NCBI GenBank assembly: GCA_963730395.1
Contig: CAVSSK010000021.1
Location: 695,019-759,018, forward strand
Reading direction: 5' to 3'
Length of the DNA: 64,000 nt
Source: Bog-473 sp963730395
GTDB taxonomy: Bacteria; Actinomycetota; Acidimicrobiia; Acidimicrobiales; RAAP-2
Below are positions 60,495-64,000 of the stretch, piece after piece (within the stretch, counting starts at the first letter, position 1; each line of letters opens with the position of its first letter). A program made the position numbers and the translations under genes. The notes beneath the pieces were generated by a model. That model did not search any database. It worked only from the letters and a program-made list of their open reading frames with translations, and was not told the DNA's origin.

Positions 60495-62153
60495 CTACGA
60501 GGCGACGCGCTGCATCCAGCGCTCGACCGTGCGCGCCAGGGCCGGAAGCGGGAGCATCCCGGCCCGGAGCACGAGGTCGTGGAACTCCCTGAGGTCGAAG
60601 CGCGCTCCGAGTGCGGCAGCCGCCGAAGTACGGAGCCGGACGATCTCGCGCCGGCCGACCATGTATGCAAGCGCCTGGCCGGGGTGGGAGATGTAGCGGT
60701 CGACCTCGGACTCGATCTCAATGCGGGGCAGGGGCGTGTGTGCCGTCATCCAGTCGACGGCCTCCTGACGGGTCCAACCGAGTGCATGCAGACCCGTGTC
60801 GACGACCAGGCGGCTCGCTCGCCACGAGTCGGCAGAAAAGAGCCCCATTCGTGCGAGGTCGTCGCTGTAGAGGCCCATCTCATCGGCGAGACGCTCACTG
60901 TAGAGACCCCAGCCCTCTGTGCACGCAGTGTCATAGAGCACCCGTCGAGCCGGAGGGAGGTCCTCGGACTGCATTGCCACGGTCAGCTGGAAGTGGTGTC
61001 CCGGCACCGCTTCGTGGAACGCGATGTCCTCGGCGTCCCAGCGGTGACGCTCCTCCGGCTTGGACGTGTTGAGGAAGTACGTCCCACGGCGTGATCCGTC
61101 GATGGCCCCAGGAATGTAGTAGGCCGCAGCCATGCCCCTCTCCTCCGGCTCGGGGACAGGTTCGACCGCGCACGGCTCGTCGGGGACCACGGCGAACCAT
61201 CTCGGAGCTTCCGCCTCGGCGGCGGCGACGACACGCCGGGCATGACGCAGCATCTCCTCGCGGCTCTGGTAACGCAGCGAGCTGTCGTTGGACAGGTGGT
61301 CGAAGATCTCGGCGATGTCCCTCGTGCCCCACAGCCGGGATCCCGTCTCGATGAACTCCTGGCGCACTTCTTCGACGATCTCGACTCCAGTGCCGTGCAG
61401 CTCCTCGTGGGTGAAGCCCATTGACGTGTGCAGCCGGACGAGGACGCGATACATCGCCTCGCCGTCCGGCAGGAAGCAGATGCCGGGGTGGTCGTCGTCA
61501 CGGGCTTCCGGCAGCACGTCGTCGCGGAGCGCGTCCCTGTAGGCGGTCAGCGCCGGGCGGACGTGACGCTCCATCTCGGTGGAGACGTCGCGCGAAAAGG
61601 CCTCGTCGTCGACGTCGGTCCGGGCGAGGGCGCCCACGGTGGGATCGGCGATCATCAGGTCGAGCTGGGCGATTGCGGACTGCACGAGCCTGGCGACGGC
61701 GGTGCGACCGGCCGCAGTGCCATCCCGTTGACGCCGGGCGGCAGTACGCAGCAGGTCCGGCATGCCACGCAGCCGGGTGAGGTAGCCATCACGCCGATCC
61801 TCGGTGTCGAGCGGGAGTTGACGTAGCGCAGTGTGGACGGCACCCACCGGAGCAGCGAAGGTGTCGGAGATGGTGAACTCGATCAGCGGGATTGCAGCCG
61901 CGTCGGCCATTCCCCGGGCGAGGTGGCGCACGAAGTCGAGCGTCTGGAGCTCCATCTCGCGGAGGCCTGAGTCCGACATCTGCTCGGCCCGCTCGGCGAC
62001 GGACAAGAGAGCTCCGGCTTGCTCCTGTTCTGCCTCGGCGCTGAAGTCGGGGAGGAGGCCGTCGTACCCCGGAAACCCGTACAGCGATCCGGTGAGAGGG
62101 TCGGCCTCGAGGACCGTCGCCAGAAGCTCGGCAGCGAGGTCATCTGCGGACAT
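60495..62153 (-). CDS. DUF885 family protein (HExxH-like metallopeptidase fold)
   Basis: 552 residues from ATG 62153. The M3-like fold is signalled by WDAEDIAFHEAVPGHHFQLT, where H-E-A-x-P-G-H-H carries the zinc ligands (an HExxH variant with a proline), the third ligand region TEGWGLYSERLADEMG (Glu) and the late ISHPGQALAYMVGRREI. These three motifs are the DUF885 signature; the family is predicted to be a metallopeptidase or lipoprotein-like hydrolase with substrates unknown. No signal peptide is seen. It appears monocistronic. Confidence 0.9.
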   Translation of the reverse strand: MSADDLAAELLATVLEADPLTGSLYGFPGYDGLLPDFSAEAEQEQAGALLSVAERAEQMSDSGLREMELQTLDFVRHLARGMADAAAIPLIEFTISDTFAAPVGAVHTALRQLPLDTEDRRDGYLTRLRGMPDLLRTAARRQRDGTAAGRTAVARLVQSAIAQLDLMIADPTVGALARTDVDDEAFSRDVSTEMERHVRPALTAYRDALRDDVLPEARDDDHPGICFLPDGEAMYRVLVRLHTSMGFTHEELHGTGVEIVEEVRQEFIETGSRLWGTRDIAEIFDHLSNDSSLRYQSREEMLRHARRVVAAAEAEAPRWFAVVPDEPCAVEPVPEPEERGMAAAYYIPGAIDGSRRGTYFLNTSKPEERHRWDAEDIAFHEAVPGHHFQLTVAMQSEDLPPARRVLYDTACTEGWGLYSERLADEMGLYSDDLARMGLFSADSWRASRLVVDTGLHALGWTRQEAVDWMTAHTPLPRIEIESEVDRYISHPGQALAYMVGRREIVRLRTSAAAALGARFDLREFHDLVLRAGMLPLPALARTVERWMQRVAS

Positions 62154-62277
62154 GGCCGGGGAGGTTACCGCTCGCACCCGTGCCGTCCCCGACGAGAGCG
62201 ACAAGCGCGACGCCGGCTTCAGGCTCTGACCGTAGCGCCGCACTCACCGAGCCGACGATGGGACCATGTGTCGACCG

Positions 62278-62463
62278 TCATGCAGCGAGTGGCAGTGCAG
62301 GCTCCTCAGTGCTGGACGGACCGCGTGCTGCGTCGGTCCGGACGAGCACGCTCGCCTCGGGGCCAACGGCGCGATGCTGCGCTCGAGACATGGCAAGCAA
62401 GGGGACGGCCGCAATCGCCACGGCGCCGAGCATGAGGGGGATGCTGATGATGAAAAGTGTCAT
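62278..62463 (-). CDS. 61-residue single-pass membrane protein (paralog of the next)
   Basis: MTLFIISIPLMLGAVAIAAVPLLAMSR is one membrane helix, followed by a Ser/Pro/Ala-rich tail ending TEEPALPLAA. It is similar along the whole helix to the protein at 62577-62834 (LTLFLLSIPFMLVAVGVAVVPLLAMSR), so the two are a tandem duplication. The ATG at 62463 lacks a strong ribosome site. No function known; such short helices can be subunits or regulators of envelope proteins. Confidence 0.6.
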   Translation of the reverse strand: MTLFIISIPLMLGAVAIAAVPLLAMSRAQHRAVGPEASVLVRTDAARGPSSTEEPALPLAA

Positions 62464-62576
62464 ATCGAAATCGGATCGGGGAAGTGGTGCCCCGTTCCTT
62501 CTCCTTTCGACACCGAGCTTGGGGTCCCGACCTCAGACGTCGGTGAGCGTCGCCTGCGGCGTTCCTGTGAACGAGC

Positions 62577-62834
62577 TCACTGCCTGCGGACCAGCACGGG
62601 CTCGTGCCAGTTTGAAACCGCGCCACGGCGGGCGCGCCCCTGTGCGGGACCGGGCTGACTGTGATGCGTCTGCGGACGGCGACCGTGCCGCTGGACAGGG
62701 CGAAGCCGATCGCGTGGTCGCTCGATGTCGAACGCGATCTGCCGAAGTTCCGACCGTGACATGGCGAGCAACGGGACGACTGCGACTCCGACCGCCACGA
62801 GCATGAACGGGATGCTGAGAAGGAAGAGGGTCAA
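62577..62834 (-). CDS. Small single-pass membrane protein (paralog)
   Basis: 85 residues from TTG 62834, with an AGGAG eight bases upstream; the frame further up has no helix. Residues 1-27 form a membrane helix ending PLLAMSR, followed by SELRQIAFDIE and an Arg/Gln/Pro-rich tail that may be partly out of frame. Near-identical in its helix to the protein at 62278-62463. Together they form a two-gene block on the minus strand, about 113 bp apart. Confidence 0.55.
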   Translation of the reverse strand: MTLFLLSIPFMLVAVGVAVVPLLAMSRSELRQIAFDIERPRDRLRPVQRHGRRPQTHHSQPGPAQGRARRGAVSNWHEPVLVRRQ

Positions 62835-63197
62835 GGCGATCGCTCCTCTGAGAGTTCGGGTACTCCATATCGCGTTCCCACAACAAATGAGTTGAAACGG
62901 GGCCCGCGTCACGACTTGAGGCCGATGTCGTTCCTTCCCGTAGCCGACTTGAGGTGGATCAACCCGCATTGTGCTGTTCCGCGTCGCCTTGTGAAGGGAG
63001 GCATGTGGCAGATGAGAATCGTGGGCGCACGATCTGTCGATGTGGACGATGGAGGCGTGAGAGCTCGTTCAATCCGACCTGCCTTTGGCAACGTGTCCGC
63101 AAGCCGAGATCGGAGCCGGTGGGCGCTCATTCCGGGTTGGGCATGACATGCGCGGCGGATCCCGCGTCGAAGCTCCTGACCAAAGCGAACACAGGTT
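62835..63197. other. Gene-poor interval upstream of the small-protein pair
   Basis: A 363-bp region between the mini membrane proteins and the SDR gene. A short + strand frame (63003-63146, starting ATGTGGCAG behind GGGAGG) has only one base between ribosome site and start, and a low-complexity product, so I do not call it. No hairpin with a U-run or clear palindrome was seen. Confidence 0.5.
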
Positions 63198-63941
63198 TCA
63201 GTCGGACTCTTCGGCCTTGGCCGCCATTATCATTCCGAGACGATCTCGTACCTCACTGGCGTGGTGGTCGTCCGTGAAGACGTAGCTGCGCTGTCTGCGC
63301 ATGGCGGCAACCACATGTGTGGCGACGACAACGGATGACACAGTGCCGATCGGGTTCATCGCAGTCTTGATCATGCCCGGCATGACAACGCTGACACCGA
63401 CGGGTACGCCCATTGCACGCAACTCCGCCCGGAGCACATCCGAGAGCCCGAGTACCCCATGCTTGGCGACGGTGTAGGGCCCGATCCCTGCCCGCGGGAG
63501 GACCGCCGCCATCGACGCGGTGTTGACCACGTGGCCTTCCTCTCCCGTGGCCAAGATCAATGGGACGAAGGAGCGAATGCCATGGATGACGCCCCAGAGG
63601 TCGATGTCGATCACCCGGTGCCACTCCTCGAGGGTGATCTCCCACGAGTTGCCCCCGTTGACCACGCCGGCATTGTTCACGGCCACGTGGAGTCGTCCGA
63701 ACCGCTCGACGGCCGCACGACCAACGGCCTCGACTGCGTCGGGATCCGTCACGTCGGCCGGGACAGCTACCACGTCAGCACCCTCGCCCTTCAGCCTCAC
63801 GGCGTGGGAACGGAGACTCTGCTCGTCTGTGTCGGCCATGACGACCCGCATACCCTCATTGACGAAGGCTTCGACGATGGCCAGGCCGATTCCACTCGCC
63901 GCACCGGTCACGACCGCGCTTCGCCCGTCAAGGTGCTCCAT
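63198..63941 (-). CDS. Short-chain dehydrogenase/reductase
   Basis: 247 residues, classical SDR. Cofactor loop VTGAASGIGLAIVEAF (TGxxxGIG), an acidic residue after strand 2 (VVMADTDEQ) favouring NAD, the NNAG motif (VAVNNAGVVNGG), catalytic Ser in VVNTASMAAVLP, and Y-x3-K in IGPYTVAKHGVLG. It oxidises a hydroxyl or reduces a ketone; 3-hydroxysteroid and similar dehydrogenases are close family members but the substrate is open. The ATG at 63941 (MEHLDGRSAVVTG) is a good start. A hairpin follows on the right (63973-63998). Confidence 0.9.
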   Translation of the reverse strand: MEHLDGRSAVVTGAASGIGLAIVEAFVNEGMRVVMADTDEQSLRSHAVRLKGEGADVVAVPADVTDPDAVEAVGRAAVERFGRLHVAVNNAGVVNGGNSWEITLEEWHRVIDIDLWGVIHGIRSFVPLILATGEEGHVVNTASMAAVLPRAGIGPYTVAKHGVLGLSDVLRAELRAMGVPVGVSVVMPGMIKTAMNPIGTVSSVVVATHVVAAMRRQRSYVFTDDHHASEVRDRLGMIMAAKAEESD

Positions 63942-63972
63942 TGCGGACGATGCTACGTCGTGAGTGGAATGG

Positions 63973-63998
63973 CGCCCCTGACCGCATGGTCAGGGGCG
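63973..63998. terminator. 11-bp stem-loop at the window edge
   Basis: CGCCCCTGACC-GCAT-GGTCAGGGGCG is a perfect 11-bp stem with a tetraloop, the best hairpin in the window. It lies upstream of the SDR start and probably ends a gene beyond position 64000 or acts in the SDR leader. The flanking sequence to the right is cut off, so a U-run cannot be judged. Confidence 0.6.
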
Positions 63999-64000
63999 AG

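Noticed and set aside
63003..63146. Short + strand frame MWQMRIVGARSV with a GGGAGG upstream
   Set aside because: The ribosome site is one base from the ATG, the product is 47 residues of mixed low-complexity sequence and no homolog comes to mind.

Overview
The window is GC-rich, and every gene I could place has actinobacterial character. The set of families suggests an environmental actinobacterium, most likely of the Acidimicrobiia type. The evidence is four secreted proteins ending in [YW]L-V-ASDGG repeats, luciferase-like (LLM) flavin oxidoreductases, FadD19/FadD17-like acyl-CoA ligases, KstR-like palindromes, a lysine-tailed HU protein, GTG/TTG starts and many 1-4 base start/stop overlaps. 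The lineage is an inference; there is no rRNA or other marker gene in the window, and I found no tRNA, CRISPR array, insertion sequence or origin.

Layout. 1-5.0 kb: a MarR regulator with a small alpha/beta-barrel protein behind a perfect palindromic operator, a frameshifted FadD17-like ligase divergent from an LLM oxidoreductase with a KstR-like site between them, an ATPase/kinase and an acetyltransferase. 5.0-13.8 kb: three large exported beta-propeller-like proteins around a FadD19-like ligase (second KstR-like site) and a SRPBCC protein. 13.9-17.5 kb: a PaiB-like FMN protein, a third acyl-CoA ligase and a divergent acyl-CoA dehydrogenase. 17.7-26.5 kb: vitamin genes, namely an archaeal-type riboflavin synthase, bioA-bioF-bioD coupled by overlapping codons, and on the other strand bioB with a small Cys-rich gene matching the biotin synthase auxiliary protein BsaP; between them lie an HNH/DUF222 protein, a 2-hydroxyacid dehydrogenase and a YihY-type membrane protein. 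26.5-31.6 kb: acyl-CoA dehydrogenase, VOC protein, and a divergent TetR/MFS pair with a 34-bp palindrome. 31.3-37.9 kb, all on the minus strand: DNA adenine methylase, PPK2 kinase, LLM, amidase, cupin, cytochrome P450. 37.9-43.0 kb: methyltransferase plus membrane protein, AIM24 protein, and a DUF7064-like/CMD/VOC catabolic trio. 43.3-45.2 kb: a badly disrupted GH43-like exoprotein. 45.6-49.6 kb: a deazaflavin reductase and a five-gene overlapping operon carrying about six YbjQ-like modules. 49.6-54.4 kb: di-iron protein, Zn-dehydrogenase, DUF4190 protein, DUF5522 protein, HU, VOC protein. 54.5-60.4 kb: an envelope cassette of membrane proteins, a DoxX-like/Met-His-rich protein, a DUF929 thioredoxin-fold protein and VKOR. 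60.5-64 kb: a DUF885 peptidase-like protein, two paralogous mini membrane proteins and an SDR.

How the genes fit together. The ligases, acyl-CoA dehydrogenases, LLM enzymes, P450, VOC, CMD and SDR genes look like lipid/steroid or other hydrophobic-substrate catabolism. The biotin set is complete (bioA, F, D, B plus a bsaP candidate) and would feed the biotin-dependent carboxylases of such metabolism. The DUF929/VKOR pair would supply disulfides to exported proteins, including the two exoproteins that carry seven CX5C units each.

Caveat: at least twelve genes need one or a few single-base indels to read through. This looks like a property of the assembly (for example unpolished long reads) rather than mass gene decay; affected genes are marked.
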